Source of the DNA: Phallus indusiatus
Taxonomy: Eukaryota; Basidiomycota; Agaricomycetes; Phallales; Phallaceae
Direction of reading: 5' to 3'
Assembly: GCA_027605045.1 (NCBI GenBank)
Contig: JAQFWX010000033.1
Location: 124,001-188,000 of the forward strand
DNA length: 64,000 nt
Shown piece after piece: positions 22,137 through 34,721 of the stretch. Numbering within the stretch: the first letter of the stretch is position 1; each line of letters opens with the position of its first letter. A program made the position numbers and the translations under genes. The notes under the pieces are model-generated. The model made no database searches, was not told the origin of the DNA, and worked only from the letters and a program-made list of their open reading frames with translations.

Positions 22137-23980
22137 CGATGAAGCCCACCGGAATGAGCCCCGGGCCCCGAGCGTCGAGGAGGCCTCAGACTCGAGAAGC
22201 TGTTGAGCGTGAGAAGAGTGTCAAGCCCAATGCCGAGTCAAGCGAGGTCACGTGGTTCCGGCAAATCACCCAGCTTGAAAACTTGCCAAGACTCGGTCCC
22301 GGAAAATACCGTTATTGAACCTCGACTTGTGAACTCTCTTTTCGACCAAACTATTGTGTCAGCGGACTTGTCTCGAAATCGTTTCCTTTTTCACGTTGTC
22401 CGAGGCGGAAACCTCAGCGAACCAATGACAATATCAGGAAGCTTAAGTCTGTCCACTTCCTAAAGTATTCTGAGAATCCCAGGAGCCCAGGACTCGGTCC
22501 AGTATGTTGGAGTTTGAGCGTCGAACTATATATAATGTATTACAGACATTATACGCTTGAGCAGTTTGTCTCCACCCATCATAAGTCTCATTTTATGTCT
22601 AGGATCTGTGCCCGTATCCACTCTATGTTCTTCTAATCTACGACTACCCTACATTTTCGTATATCCAACACATTCAATACTGATCAATAACCGGTTGCAA
22701 GACTGTTGTTAAAGTTGACGGGGATATGGCGGCTTACATCCTCATTTCGATTCCCCACATGATGAAAAGGTTTCCTCCGTGAGTTGCAATAGTTATGGTC
22801 ACCATTCTACATTCTTCCGAGGTGACTAACTTGAACGGCTGTAGGATATTCCCGAATTCATGTCATTGCAATTGTTTCAAACGATAGAAGCCAATAATTT
22901 GTATATCTTCATTCTCCGTTGCACGACTTGTCTTCTTGAATCTTGTGGACCGCAACACTGAACAATATTCACCACTCAACACCTAGAAACCATGATGTCC
23001 GAGTGTGCGTGATGGAACGGATTCTTGTGGTTCTGTGGTTGCTTCTTCGACTATCACCTTTGCTCCGTAAGTGGCCCAGTTCTTTCAGTGCATTGTGTTC
23101 ACGATTATTAGAGGGAAACAGTGAAAAGAAAAAGAAAACAAAAAGAAAACAGCAACAGCAAAAACAGAGTCAGATCAACTTGGAAGAAGACGACGGAACG
23201 GCACCAATGCGCGTTGCTCTCTCTCAAGCTGAATGACATCAAAACAGAGAAATCACATCTGAATTGACTCCTATTTCGTAGTTATCAAATGACTGTGTTC
23301 CGTAGAAAAGCAGAGAAAGCCGTTTTGTACTGAGTTAATTTCCTTTCCTGGTTGACCGTTAGATCATAGTATCGTCAGTGATGAATCTTTTGAAATTGTT
23401 GGATTCCCCCTTCCAGAAAACGTCAGATTTCGTGCATATTACTATATAAAACTAAACCAATGACCTTACCAGATCAGTTTCGCTAAGCGGGGTAATATGG
23501 GCGGCTTCGTAACCCATATAGTTTCCAGCTGGTATCCGACTCAATACTCGCACTGTGGTCCCACATCCCGGCCACCCGGAGAAAGCCGAAACTCCGTCTG
23601 TCCAGATGCGTCAGCGTCAGCAACATGTTCACCGTCTTGCTGCTTGTTTGGAAAAGGTGATTTTATTGTTTAGGAATTGTAATCATGAAGATGGTGAAGC
23701 TCGCGTAGGTCAACTTGTTGGGGGTCCATGAATCTTGGACGACACTATGTGGCGCGTCAGCGACTCAGCGTGCCCCCAGGAGTCAGGACATGGACAAGAG
23801 CACGCGAATACTCAAGCTCAAGTCATCAAGTCCTCATGCACTCATGTCCAACGGATTGAACTCAATAGTTCTGGGTATAAAGACCGACAAAAATCTTGAA
23901 CAAGGCAGTCAGTCAGGCTCTTTCCCCTGCGTCAAGACCCGTCTTAAACTTTCTTAAACCATCAAACCTATATATGTACA
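22137..23980. other. Long intergenic region, no gene recognised
   Basis: About 1.8 kb between divergently oriented genes. Two open frames (22203-22463 and 22943-23236, the latter Lys/Gln-rich at its end) have no recognised homologue or supporting splice structure. A TATATA run near 23970 lies just before the next start. Confidence 0.35.
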
Positions 23981-25353
23981 ATGTTGGTACGTATAACATC
24001 TTTTATGACGATGATAACCTATCCTCAATACAACTTTAGGAAACACGTGCCAACCTTATTCAGTACGTCCCTTTAGACCTCGCAGACGGGGACTTGTATG
24101 AGCCCTTGCCGCCAGATGATCCTGGCGGCAAATTGGCATCGAGAATATTCGATGAATTGGCTTCAAGGATTGAAGCCGTCATAGAGGATAATGAACCTTA
24201 TGAGATCAGTCTAGTTGGGTGAGTGTTCCCTTTCAAACTATAACTTTTTTTAACCCTCTTTCTTCCCGTCAGACTTAAACCCCTTTGTTTCCCCGTCTTT
24301 CTGATCGGTGTTGCCAATCCTCATAGGATCGAGGACGTCTTGCTCGAGACAGATTTTACCTTTCATGTTCACGTGCGCCAGTCGTATCCGGCTGTTTTTG
24401 CCAACAATTCAGATCGGAACGGTCTCCCAAATCCGACAACATTGCTGCAAACAGACGTGCCGTCACTAGGAGCGTCGTGTGGACTGATACGAAATGACCG
24501 ACATTCAGTCAGTCTCGGTGCATATATTCATTTGTCCTCGCACTCGAAGTCGGTGTGTATGTTAACCGTACCGCCGACTTACGAAGTCTCTACCGGCGAC
24601 GTAATCTCCCAGCCCAGCGTCGCCGATAGAGACATGAGTTATGAGGATGAAAATGAAATGTGCAGGGATATTCTTTCTAGAGATTCCTCCCAGCTGAATG
24701 CCCTAGAATCACGTCGAAGGATTCTGCAGGCGACATTTGAGCTCGGGAGAATCCTCGGTGTTTCTACCTCTCCCGCCCCCAGTTCCCCATCCCACATTTC
24801 CCCCACATCCCACCTCTCCCCGACATCCATTACTACTCCTTCACTCACCATACCCGCTTCAAACATGTGGGTCGTGGCTGAGATCACGCGTGTTACAGCA
24901 TCAAAAGCTATGGCGGAAAGTAAACCGCGGATGCCCTTATTCAAGCATATCAAACCGAGTCAAGTAGGAAAGCTTGAGACAGGGTCAATCGTATCAAAAC
25001 GGGGGCGCACAACATCACATACCATTGGGACAATAAATGGTATCAAATCCCTTTATCGTCTTCCAAGAGACGGCCGTGGTGTTCGTCGGCGGGACTATAT
25101 CGTTATCTCACATCCATGGGGTGGCACTTTCTCATATCCCGGCGACGCTGGTGCAATTGTCAGCGCGCATGAACGACAAGACATTGAAGGAGCAAATAGG
25201 ATAACTAAACCTGGAAGACCTGTGGGCATGATCGTTGCCGCCAGTACAAGCGGCCACGTTACTTTTATTCAAAGTCTGGATACTGTCCTGTTGGATATTG
25301 AACGAAGTGGGCTCGGTCAAGTTACGTTCCTCGATCCGCCTTGCCCGAGTTGA
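23981..25353 (+). CDS. Chymotrypsin-fold-like protein with GDAG in place of GDSG
   Basis: Three exons (23981-23986, 24040-24218, 24327-25353) encode 403 residues. Exon 1 holds just ATG TTG, followed by a GTACGT donor. The C-terminal part resembles a fungal trypsin-like/peptidase-fold family: an HTIGTINGIKS strand, ISHPWGG, then PGDAGAIV at about 332-339 and a late PVGMIVAAST...VTFIQSLDTVLLDIE that resembles the end of such domains. The nucleophile position that would be Ser in GDSG is Ala336, so it is probably catalytically dead. The region around residues 210-236 is Pro/Ser/Thr-rich linker. No signal peptide. The family assignment rests on motif resemblance only. Confidence 0.55.
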
Positions 25354-26033
25354 GTCAAAAATGTCTGGTGTTCACCGTTTTAGGGTTTGAGATTAACTGT
25401 ATCTTTATTCGTATTCGTTCAATATCGTGTATTTTTGCAAATTGTAACTTTTGTATTAGCTGGTTGTAAAGTCGAGATTGTACTGATACCCACGAATACC
25501 ATTCTTGCTTTGTCTTTCTTCAAGTTCCGTGTGAATGCCTGCTATTAATCATATTTGTGAGCCCAGCGACGACCAATGTTGGTTGAGTGTAAATACCGTG
25601 TCCGCGATGAGGCATATAACCAGCGTGCTATTGCGTTAAGAATGTGAGAAGGAGAGGGGGCCAGTAGCGTTTTCCACGTTCTTGGGAAGGTGAGCTTACC
25701 TGCACTTTATATGTCTTTCACCGTCTTTGTCCTATTTTTATACGAATCGATCCACATTTCAATCAGGTCATGTGAGAGGGATTGTCTTTGTGCACCGTTA
25801 GTTGATTCTTATCGATATCGATTCCTTTGTTCGAGAGGAAGTGTTACTACGCGGAGAATCCTTTGTTCTCGAGAGAACCATTGTCCGATGTTTTATTGGT
25901 ATCTCTGAATCAGCGGGATTCTGCGTAATTGTAAAATGACGCTTTCGAAATCAGCTGAACGCAGAATCAGAGAGACACAAACACCGAGTCGAGTGTTGCT
26001 TGCGCAAACAGGCTACGCAGAGATTAGTCAGCG
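25354..26033. other. Intergenic, no gene recognised
   Basis: Downstream of the protease-like gene up to the hAT-type element. Only short frames without features. Confidence 0.35.
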
Positions 26034-26041
26034 CTCGGTAT
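26034..26041. repeat. Target-site duplication, left copy (CTCGGTAT)
   Basis: Repeated exactly at 27035-27042 on the other side of the element. Eight bases fits hAT superfamily insertion. Confidence 0.88.
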
Positions 26042-27034
26042 TAGGGATCGGCACCGTACAGTATACAGATACGGCCGTATTAATACGGCATCAATACGGG
26101 TGCTCCCGTACAGTATCCGTTCCGTATTGCGTCAGCTCACTGGTCAGTACGGAACGGGTACGGGCCGTATACGGCCGTATACGGTCTGATACAGATACGG
26201 GTGTGCACAAAAGTAAAGAGTGGTGTAATTTACTACAAAAAACATGTTTTCGCAGTTATCTATTACTTCTCGGCACAATTTGCCCTTATTGTGTGCTTAA
26301 CTTTCATTAGAGTACGTATTGTCTCTGGCTTTAAATTAGCGCGCCGCAAAGAGATGGTGTCACGACCGCCTGAAAAAACTCGCTCCACTGCTACAGTTGA
26401 ACCTAAGAGATAAGATTAAAAATATCATAACTTTAATTGAGGAAAACATACCTGGAATAGCAAGGATATTCCGAGCCAGCAGGGGGGGATTTGGGAATTG
26501 AGCTTTCCCTGCGCCACACCACTGTATTGGGTCAGTGATATCAAATCTCTGTGGCTGAGGTTTCATTTACTACAGAGATCTTAAACTTGAGCTTAAGGAT
26601 GACATGATGACGGGTAGCAACTGCAGCAAGGGTTCACCAGAGTACAGACATGATGTACCACTTGTGGGTGCTATGGGTCATCTCACGTGCACGGGTTTCT
26701 CCGAACAACGACTGCATGCAAGGGTTTGGGCGACTACCGTCGCCTCTAGTAGTACTTTTCCACAAGTGGTACATCTACGAGTCTGGTGAACCCTTGCTGC
26801 AAAGGAATGAGACAGCTTTGATCCCGCACATGCCGCGTGTTGTTCTCAAATCTCATCCCAAGACCCGTATCTGTATTACGGCCGTATACAGACGTATTGA
26901 TACGGTTCATTACGGGTGGTCTCGACAGCCTATACGGATACGGGTAGGGCATCCCAACGGCCGATACGGTACTGGTACGGCCCGTATATACGGGACCCGT
27001 AATCCGTAAGATACTGGTACGGTGCCGATCCCTA
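26042..27034. mobile_element. Non-autonomous hAT-type element, 993 bp
   Basis: Starts TAGGGATCGGCACCGTAC and ends with its reverse complement (one extra base in the inner part), flanked by the 8-bp duplication CTCGGTAT. Subterminal zones are packed with CCGTATACGG/ACGGCCGTAT words on both sides. No transposase frame is present, so it must be mobilised in trans. The middle contains an unrelated palindrome (26621-26801). Confidence 0.88.
26621..26801. repeat. Internal palindrome in the hAT-type element
   Basis: Arms 26621-26667 and 26760-26801 are imperfect reverse complements (CTGCAGCAAGGGTTCACCAG; CCACTTGTGG and complements) separated by about 90 bases. It lacks the CGTATACG words of the surrounding element, so it may be a nested foldback insertion. 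Confidence 0.7.
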
Positions 27035-27042
27035 CTCGGTAT
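27035..27042. repeat. Target-site duplication, right copy (CTCGGTAT)
   Basis: Exact copy of 26034-26041. Confidence 0.88.
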
Positions 27043-28101
27043 ATGCGCCGGTCCGTCAACGCGTCAACCTCCTGCCAAATTTGATTATTTCGTACCTTTC
27101 ACCCGTTCGCAATTAAACTTTCAGCCTTTTCTATTATCTTTAGATTACATTTTAGCACCATTCCATATTCCCGGAAACTCCCAAATCATGTATATAAAAA
27201 CCTTTTCTTTATCTTACAAATACAACAACAATGTTTCCCTCCTATTTCTCCCTCTGAGAACACAATCGCTGATTCCCTTATCTTCCCTGTTCGCTCCTGA
27301 GGCGCACGTATCACGAGTTCTCTCTGGCCTTAAGCTGAGGGTTTGTTCTTTGTTCGGAAACGGGGTATTTGACCGGTCAGTGCCTGGACCTTACTGTGTC
27401 AGTTGTTCGGAGAATACTTATTGAATTAAATATTTATTAGCTATTGTGTGAATACTATTCGCTATTCACATGAAATTTCACGGTGATATTCTCGATTTTT
27501 CATGTTAAAGCGCGATTCTTTTACATAGAAAAATCTGCTAGCATAAGTATTATTATGGACGAATCACGGCGCCGACAAAGTTCATCGCTCGTTGATTCTA
27601 TCGTTCAACCCGGCGTCGTTCGATTTATAATGCAGCTCAAAACAATCACAAATTAACCGAAGACGAGGAGGTGTGGTCTAAGATTGGACTAAGCGACAAC
27701 GCGTTTCTAATATCTAGTGGAGGCAGTCTAATCATCAGCCCTTCAGGAATCAGAACTATTATTTAAGCTTGTGTTTTCAAACGTTGCGGTGACGAGAACT
27801 TTGAACTAGCACAGGGAGGATTCAGACCCAACAACTTGGGGACTTTTAGTTTCAACCAGTCTAGAGACGCAAGGTTCCGTCTTAGGTTTGGAAAGCTACG
27901 GCATTCGCCGAGCTGTCGACATTTAAAATCTAATCTGTCACGCGTACTCGTACGCCGCGTCCGTTGTCCCTGTGTGATTATTGTTTAGGACATTTAGGAC
28001 ATTAAGCATATAGTGGACACAGGTTAGGACAATTGACATCGTCTGTCCTACGATCGTGAAATGGACGAGTTGAACTTCCTGGACAACAAGGTGGGGTACG
28101 A
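27043..28101. other. Intergenic, no gene recognised
   Basis: A TATATAAAA box lies at about 27189 with a CAACAACAATG start context 40 bases later, but the frame closes after seven codons. Another short frame starts near 27555. No coding model could be supported. Confidence 0.35.
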
Positions 28102-28111
28102 GTATATATAT
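28102..28111 (+). promoter_or_regulatory. TATA box deciding the start of the small gene at 28169
   Basis: A GTATATATAT run lies about 58 bases before ATG 28169. It lies downstream of the alternative in-frame ATG at 28061, which argues that the latter is in the promoter and not translated. Confidence 0.5.
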
Positions 28112-28168
28112 TGGGGCACTCCTTTGGTACCACGTCATTCAATAACCAACAACTGGCATCCCAACGCC

Positions 28169-28564
28169 ATGAGTACCAATACCTCCGAGATTAACACTAC
28201 TTCTCAACAAGATAAAGACGCGTTTCAAGACGCATTTTCTTCCCTCGTTGAAAACTACTTTCAACAAGAAACCAATGCACGCGAGGTAAATTCCAAGACA
28301 ACAATTTGTTCTTTTCCAACTTTTTACCATGACGTGCTCCATTTTAGAAACAGATTCCGTACATGGAGACCGGTCCGGTCTTCACTCCTGAGGAGGAGGA
28401 ACAACTGCTCCGAGAATGGAGCGAGTGTATTAGGAAACATGTAAGCTGACCGTTATCTCACGCATGTCCCTGCCTAACCTTTTATCTATTACTTATTTAT
28501 TACCTCGTTTTAGCGTGAATTGACGGAGATGCTGCACCGTCAAATCTACAACTCTCGAGCGTGA
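28169..28564 (+). CDS. Small charged protein, function unknown (86 residues)
   Basis: Three exons (28169-28285, 28348-28440, 28514-28564), both introns phase 0 with GTAAAT/TAG and GTAAGC/TAG borders. The protein begins MSTNTSEINTTSQQDK, has a helical middle and an acidic motif FTPEEEEQLLREWSE, and ends YNSRA. The TPEEEE stretch vaguely recalls the motif of the 1.7-9 kb small-gene family, but the splice position differs, so I do not group it firmly. No membrane span or known domain. Confidence 0.55.
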
Positions 28565-30002
28565 GCTTGAGGTTTCCTACTCCCTCTGTTTCTCTACCAA
28601 TGTGTTTTTTGGCAACAGCCATGTACTGTAAATAATAAATGTTTTCTTTAATGATGCAATTAGTTGTGAACAACGATTGAAACGACAAACAATGGGCATA
28701 GCTTACCCCATTTTCCCAGCTAATTTTTGAGGGATCAAAATTTCAGATCGGAAGAGTGTTGTTACTGAGAGATAAAAGAATGAATGCAGAGGGAGAGACG
28801 ATGACCAAGAAAAAATAATTTTACGCACATTGCTTTTAGCAGTAGTGCTGCATCCGCGTGACGATTGACCTGAAATTACCACTTATATGATAGGGTTTTG
28901 TTTTAGCGGGGGAATGTGGCTGTGACGGCCGCAAGTGTTGTGGATCGGATTTGGACAGATTTCAGCACAGTGAGAACGGTGGGTAGGAAAAGTATATCAA
29001 GGAAGCAGTCAATATGGAGGAGACGTCATATGGCAATGTGAAGCTTCAGAGTATGGTGACCCAAGGCTTGTGAGTACGATGGGTCGTCTGAATTCCTTTG
29101 TTTCGAAGCGTGGGAGAATACTAGATGGTGGTGGTAAGAGATCAAAAGGCTTTCCCGTAAAAATGAACGGTACATTACCTACACATTAAATTGTGGTGTG
29201 AACCCGTTCAACGGTCAAGCTGAACAAAGGGAATGCCGGTAACGTCCCACCCTTGCCGGCATTTTGGTTATTGCATTTGGCTCGGAAAATAATGAATGTT
29301 GTCATCTAATTCCATACCCAGTGAGCAGCGATGATACAAGAGCTTCAAGATAAATCTCAGTCTCCTTGCTGTTCGAGACACAGCGGAGTGATAAACGTGC
29401 GACTGTTGCGCAGACGAACATTTACAATTACGCGTCCCAGAGTCAATCCTGACGTTTTGAAAGATTTAAGAGATAGTCCCCACTTGGTTGGTTGGACATA
29501 AGAATGAATATCCAGCTGGAAATATTGACACAAGTAAGTCAAAAATGATGTATTGCAATTCTCGAACGATACGATGATAAGCTTGACTTAAAAATCGAGG
29601 AGTGTCGAACATGGAGTCAGCGCCACCCAGTGTGGGCGCTTGCGTAGATACTTGTTTTAGCTTAGTCACGCTCGCTTTGAACTCGTAGGTGAGCTATTCT
29701 TCTCATTTCGTTTCATTTGTACATTTCTAGCGTTTAAGGCTTCGCCTTGAACTCGCAGTAATATACACCATATTACCTATCGTTGTTGTTAAGGAAGGAT
29801 AAGAGGAATCAGGAATCAGGGATGTTGAAATGTTGAAACGGAGATGATGCAACTCGGTTTTGTTGAAGACGCGCGCAGGGATCGATATTGTTCTTGTTAC
29901 AATCAATGGCTTTGCGTCCTTTGCAAATATTCTCAACGACTACGCCGCTGGTCACCATCATTGTCTATCCGGCGCTATTAACACAGCAGTGACAGCACCT
30001 AG
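28565..30002. other. Long intergenic region, no gene recognised
   Basis: No spliced or continuous frame with recognisable features. Several short minus-strand frames at 29357-29936 are unsupported. The expected first exon of the SDR copy (the LITGTS region) could not be found before 30003. Confidence 0.35.
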
Positions 30003-31048
30003 TGCCGGTACAGGTCGTGAACTCACCTTGGCCGCTTTAGAGCGTGGAGAGAAGGTTATAGCAACAGCCCGCAATATTGCTAAAATCAATGATTTGAAAA
30101 AAGCGGGTGCCGATATTCTGCAATTGGATGTTACGGATTCGCTAGACAACCTGCATGCCATCACGAAAGAGGCTGTTAAAATTCACGGCCGTATTGATAT
30201 TTTGGTCAACAACGCAGCCTATGTTGAGATCGGCACATTGGAGGAAAATACGTAAGACAGTTATTACTTTTTTTATATGTGGTGGCTGATGCCCCAAAGA
30301 AACACACCGACTATACAAGTATACAATTTCTACACTGGTCTTACGGATGCGCTGATCATATATTAATCCAGCACGCTTGTCTTTGGAGCACTAAATACTA
30401 CCCGCGCCGTTCTACCTTACATGAGAGCTCAGAAATTGGGAACGGTCGTGTTCATGGGCTCTTTCGGCGCGTGGAGAGGCTCTTCAAGTTTTAGACTTTA
30501 TACCAGTGCTAACTCTGCTATACGAAGTTAGTGCCAACTTTCGTTATTTGTCAAGTTGTAACAATTGTTCTTTCAGCTCTGTCAGAAACGTCGCACCATG
30601 AGATTGAACCTTTGGGTCTTAGAAGCATTTGTTTTGAGTCACGGTCGGGATTTGTTAGGACGTCTTTGCTTGAAGAAGGTCATCTTATGCCATATAAACC
30701 GAGGCTGGTATTAATGGTACGTGTGCGCTCGAATTTGTTAAAGGAGTTTCTGAAATAACGATTGCAAAAAGCGTATAAAAAGAAGCAACTTGGTGACCCT
30801 ACGAAAGTTGCACAAGTAATCGTGGACGTTGTGCGTCAAGGTGTCGCTCACGGATGTCAAATTCCATTTGTATTCATCTTGGTAGCGATTCTTTGGGTCT
30901 TCGGAGTATTTTGGATAAAACTGCTGGGACGGTGACAGAATGGGAAGATGTGATAATTGGAACTGATTTCCAAATGATAGTTAAAAGGGCGTTAGATGGC
31001 GCCGGGCTCCAAACATCGGGCGAAGCAGTGCGTCGACCACGTATGTAG
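30003..31048 (+). pseudogene. Decayed SDR copy, paralogue of the gene at 3384-4550
   Basis: The block from GTGRELTLAALERG to GTLEENT (30003-30253) is highly similar to exon 2 of the intact gene. Later blocks ALNTTRAVLPYMRAQ (from about 30389) and LSETSHHEIEPLGLRSICFE (from about 30578) match exons 4 and 5. Damage: the first exon with the glycine-motif start is not identifiable, and the acceptor before exon 3 is lost (ATAG has become ATG). The catalytic YASTK is YTSAN (Lys replaced by Asn). Extra bases sit in the EPGYFRT region, a one-base deletion shifts frame near 30875 (IPF...LGSD), and the terminal stop is displaced. This is a dead or dying copy. Confidence 0.85.
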
Positions 31049-31381
31049 GAACAGCTCAGCTGCGGTAACAGCCTCTGACAAAAATGACAGACCCGAGAGG
31101 TCGATTACAAGCGGCGGGCTTCTGCCGAAAACCAGAAATTCGTTGCGACTTCTGAAAAGTTAGTAAATATAGAAAATCGAGTACTGATTGGTGTTAAAGT
31201 TCAATTAGATAGAGCACGTTTTCTGGCGCCCAATCCTATTAATATTGACCTTCACTGCCACGCGATGCAAACGAAGCGAGCGTTTTGAGTAACAAATTGA
31301 AAGCAAGTTTTGCCACAAACGTTTCTCAAACGCCCCCTGTTCACATAACCCTATATCCCAATCAACCATCAGCCACATATC
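31049..31381. other. Spacer, no gene recognised
   Basis: Likely promoter region of the DUF6535 gene. Nothing else seen. Confidence 0.35.
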
Positions 31382-34321
31382 ATGTCTAGCTTGAGAGGAA
31401 CAACAGCACTCATCGATGCTCAGAACGAAAATGGAAGAAGTTCTGGAGTGGCCGCGGAAAGGCCTAGTAGTGCGTCGATTGCTGAAAGCGCTTCGCCCAC
31501 AAGCTCCCGGGCGACTTCTTTGAACGAGGACAGCGAGCAATCTGTGCCACCCCGCAATCTGCTCAGTGAGTTTTCTGTTTTACGATACGTTATATTCAAA
31601 TTTCATCATTTACTTACTTTTTCAAAGGCCCTTCTCCTGATGTTACCCAGCCTAATAGGCAACGACGCACGAAGAAACATAGAAGCGTTTTCGGATTAAC
31701 GCACGAAGTTGGTCGTGAGTATCACAATTCTCGCTTACTCTATGCAATCTAACATGAGACATCTTAGTGAATAATAGAGATGCATACGAGCAGAAATATA
31801 CTCGAGATCGATGCGGAGAAGAGACTTCCGAGAATGCTCGTATTTGGTTCACTTACCTTGATGAAGCCGAGCCATTCGATCGCGAGAGAGTTGAAGAGTG
31901 GAAAGGGGCGGCAGATGTTCTCCTCGTTTTTGTAAGACATATTCATTTTGTTTTTTTTAATTAAGCTCACTATTTTGTTGTCAGGCGGGTCTGTTCTCCA
32001 TCGTTATAACGACATTCATCGTACAGGCTTTGCAGAGCCTGCAACAAGACAATTCCCAAGTCTCTGCATCCCTGTTATTCGAAATAGCCGGAATCCTACG
32101 AGCCCAATCTAATGGCAACCCACTAAATATGATCCAAAACTCAACATTGATACCTACATCGCCGTTCACGCCATCGACGAACGCATTGTTAGTAAACGGC
32201 CTGTGGTTTACTAGTTTAGCGATCACGTTGTCTACAGCGTTGTTTGCTGTCATCGCGAAACAATGGTTACGCTATTCATTGGCTTTTATCCCTGGAACAG
32301 CCAAGGAAAGGGTCAGGGTGAGGCAACTACGATTCAAAGGCTTTGAAATGTGGAAGGTCGGTACCATCCTTGACCTCCTTCCCGTCCTTCTCTATCTTGC
32401 TGTCGGTCTGTTCCTCACGGGCATCATCATAATGCTATTTCCATTGAACGCTACCATCGCCTGGATGATTTTTGGTATTACGGGGATCACCTATACCTTG
32501 TATTTTATTTCTGTGATATTGCCGATTCGGTATCCAGAATGTCCATATACAACCTCGATGACGATTTATGTCGGCATTCTCTTTTTTGTTCTGCGGAACA
32601 TTTTCAATCGGGGTCTTCAGGTTGTCCGGAGAAAAATCAATCCTGAAGCCAATGTCATTTGGAGATTCCATGGCAAATTGACTGGATTTACCAAGTGGAG
32701 AGAAGATCAAATAAAACAAGCAGTTAAAAACGCAACGTACCTCGATTTTGAGGCACTCCGTTGGCTCTATGGGACTTCCTGGAACAGAAGCATTCATCGA
32801 ATGATTGCACGTTGTGCGGCGGTGAATCCAATAATCAGCACACAATTTGGATCTGATATCCTTGGAAATCTCAACCGTAGTCTGGAGATCGGTGAAGGCA
32901 ATGTTGTGGACTTGCGTTATGGGCTATGCTTGGATCTCCTGACAGGCGAAAGCGGTCACTGGCGTCTCCTCCAGTCTATTCCCGATGCGCTAGGAAATCA
33001 CCTGGAGGACGGAGAGTTCCAAAGCTATCTCCGTATTTCAGACACTGTGTTACAAAGTGATGATAAGCTCCAAGCTCTCCATGATGTGATCAAGGACAAT
33101 TGCAGACTTCCAATGGCCATGTGGTGTTATCTCCTAGAGATGGTGAAACCTGATGCTACCATAAATCCGTATATACTCATCGGTATGGGTGACACCGGGT
33201 TGGTACGCTTTGAGAGTGAAGAACTGGGATTGTTGAAGTTTCTTTGCCTGTTTCGTCACTTGAAAGCCGAAACTTATGAAACGTGCTATAACCTCCTTCT
33301 GATCATTTATCGTAACCTCACTTCCGATGATCCACTCGACATCGGGAAAGAGCGAAAACTGGGGTCCTTGGATTATGTATTTCACAGCTTTAATGGCCGT
33401 CTTATATCCTCTGGTTGCCTCTACCCATTAGTAGATAGCCTCCGTTTAGCGTATGGCCTCCGCTTCTTCAGAGAGATTTGCTGCATGGACTCGTTCTGGT
33501 GCGAGTCTATGACATATGGAGCCAGATGGAATGCAGTTTCGGCTTTGCGTACAATGCTGCCCCCGCCACTTGAGGACACTCATCTGGATAACCACTTGCC
33601 TTTCACGGACGGCCACGACCTCACTCTCATATATCAATGGTACTCGCGAGATCTCGACTCGAAGCTCTCATGTGACACACGTCCCCTTTTCCTGCTGCTG
33701 CTCGTGTCTCAGAACCGACACCATCTATCCACGATCCTCTTAAATGACACAAATGCTATCTCTAACTTCTCAAAATGTGTTCAGAACCTGATGTATTATC
33801 AGGATATCAAAAAGGAAAAGACAATATGTCTAATCTTAATGAACCTCTTCAAATCCGTGGACCCAAAGAAGAATCCCAGACTGTTCACCGTTCTTTACGA
33901 CCGCTCCGTGCTTTTACAACTATGGGCACTCGTCGGGTGGTATAACCACGATACAAAAGAATATTTCCTGCTCCTGATATCGAAGATTGCCAGGGACAAG
34001 TTGGACAAGCTATTTGCCGCTATGAATGAAATGGCCCAATCTGATCACGCAAATTTACCTATTGCATTTCAACGAGAGTATTACAAGGGCATGTATGCTC
34101 GTCGTAGATTAGTGACATCTGTGCGTCAGTTTGGTCAACTCATAGGTGTGTCCCACATACAACCTGAGGCCACTTCCGAACAACCTGCGCCTGGGAATAC
34201 AACGTCAATCAATGACCACGATAACGAAGAGCGTGCACAGGTGCCTGGTCCGGACGAGGTACTTCATTTACTACAGAGTTCATCATCCTTGAGAGTCCCC
34301 TTACTGGAGACACTTGTATAA
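31382..34321 (+). CDS. DUF6535-type multi-span membrane protein
   Basis: Four exons (31382-31565, 31628-31714, 31768-31931, 31985-34321), all phase-consistent, encode 923 residues. The N-terminus is Ser-rich and polar. The DUF6535 hallmark is WFTYLDEAEPFDRERVEEW, then AGLFSIVITTFIVQALQSLQ, and NGLWFTSLAITLSTALFAVIAKQW. Two further spans (VLLYLAVGLFLTGIIIM and IFGITGITYTLYFISVIL) give four transmembrane helices between about residues 145 and 320. The remaining 600 residues are soluble and helical. The family is abundant in mushrooms and its function is unknown. Confidence 0.88.
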
Positions 34322-34713
34322 CGTAGAATTTTTAACTTTGCGGGCGATTGGATGAAAAAAGTGTTTGAATCTATTCGGTTAAAGATACCCCGTCAAACTA
34401 GTGATCAGCCGATTGGTAGTTCGATCCCGTTTAATGAAATGGGCCCTACCTTCAGCATAGTAAAATATGTAATTCTAGATAACAGTGGTTTTTTTTAAAA
34501 AATATACAATATCTAAAGTTGGTTGGAATGCATATACCGAAGGGTTTTTTTTATTCCCAGTCTTTCAACGGACAACCATCATGCTACATCATTACTCTTC
34601 TATCCTGGGGCGAACAACCACAACCCATTTTTCACTCGAAATGATTTCTATATCCTTGCATTTCTCAATAAATAAATAAGCTTATCCCGCGAGTTTCCAA
34701 AAGCTTAGACAGC
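34322..34713. other. Spacer, no gene recognised
   Basis: AT-rich 3' flank of the DUF6535 gene. One short frame (34485-34679) shows no feature. Confidence 0.35.
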
Positions 34714-34721
34714 ACCCTATC
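34714..34721. repeat. Target-site duplication, left copy (ACCCTATC)
   Basis: Repeated exactly at 35415-35422. Confidence 0.88.

Noticed and set aside
22943..23236. Lys/Gln-rich open frame as a small gene
   Set aside because: No recognisable domain, no promoter-like element or splice support; composition explains its openness.
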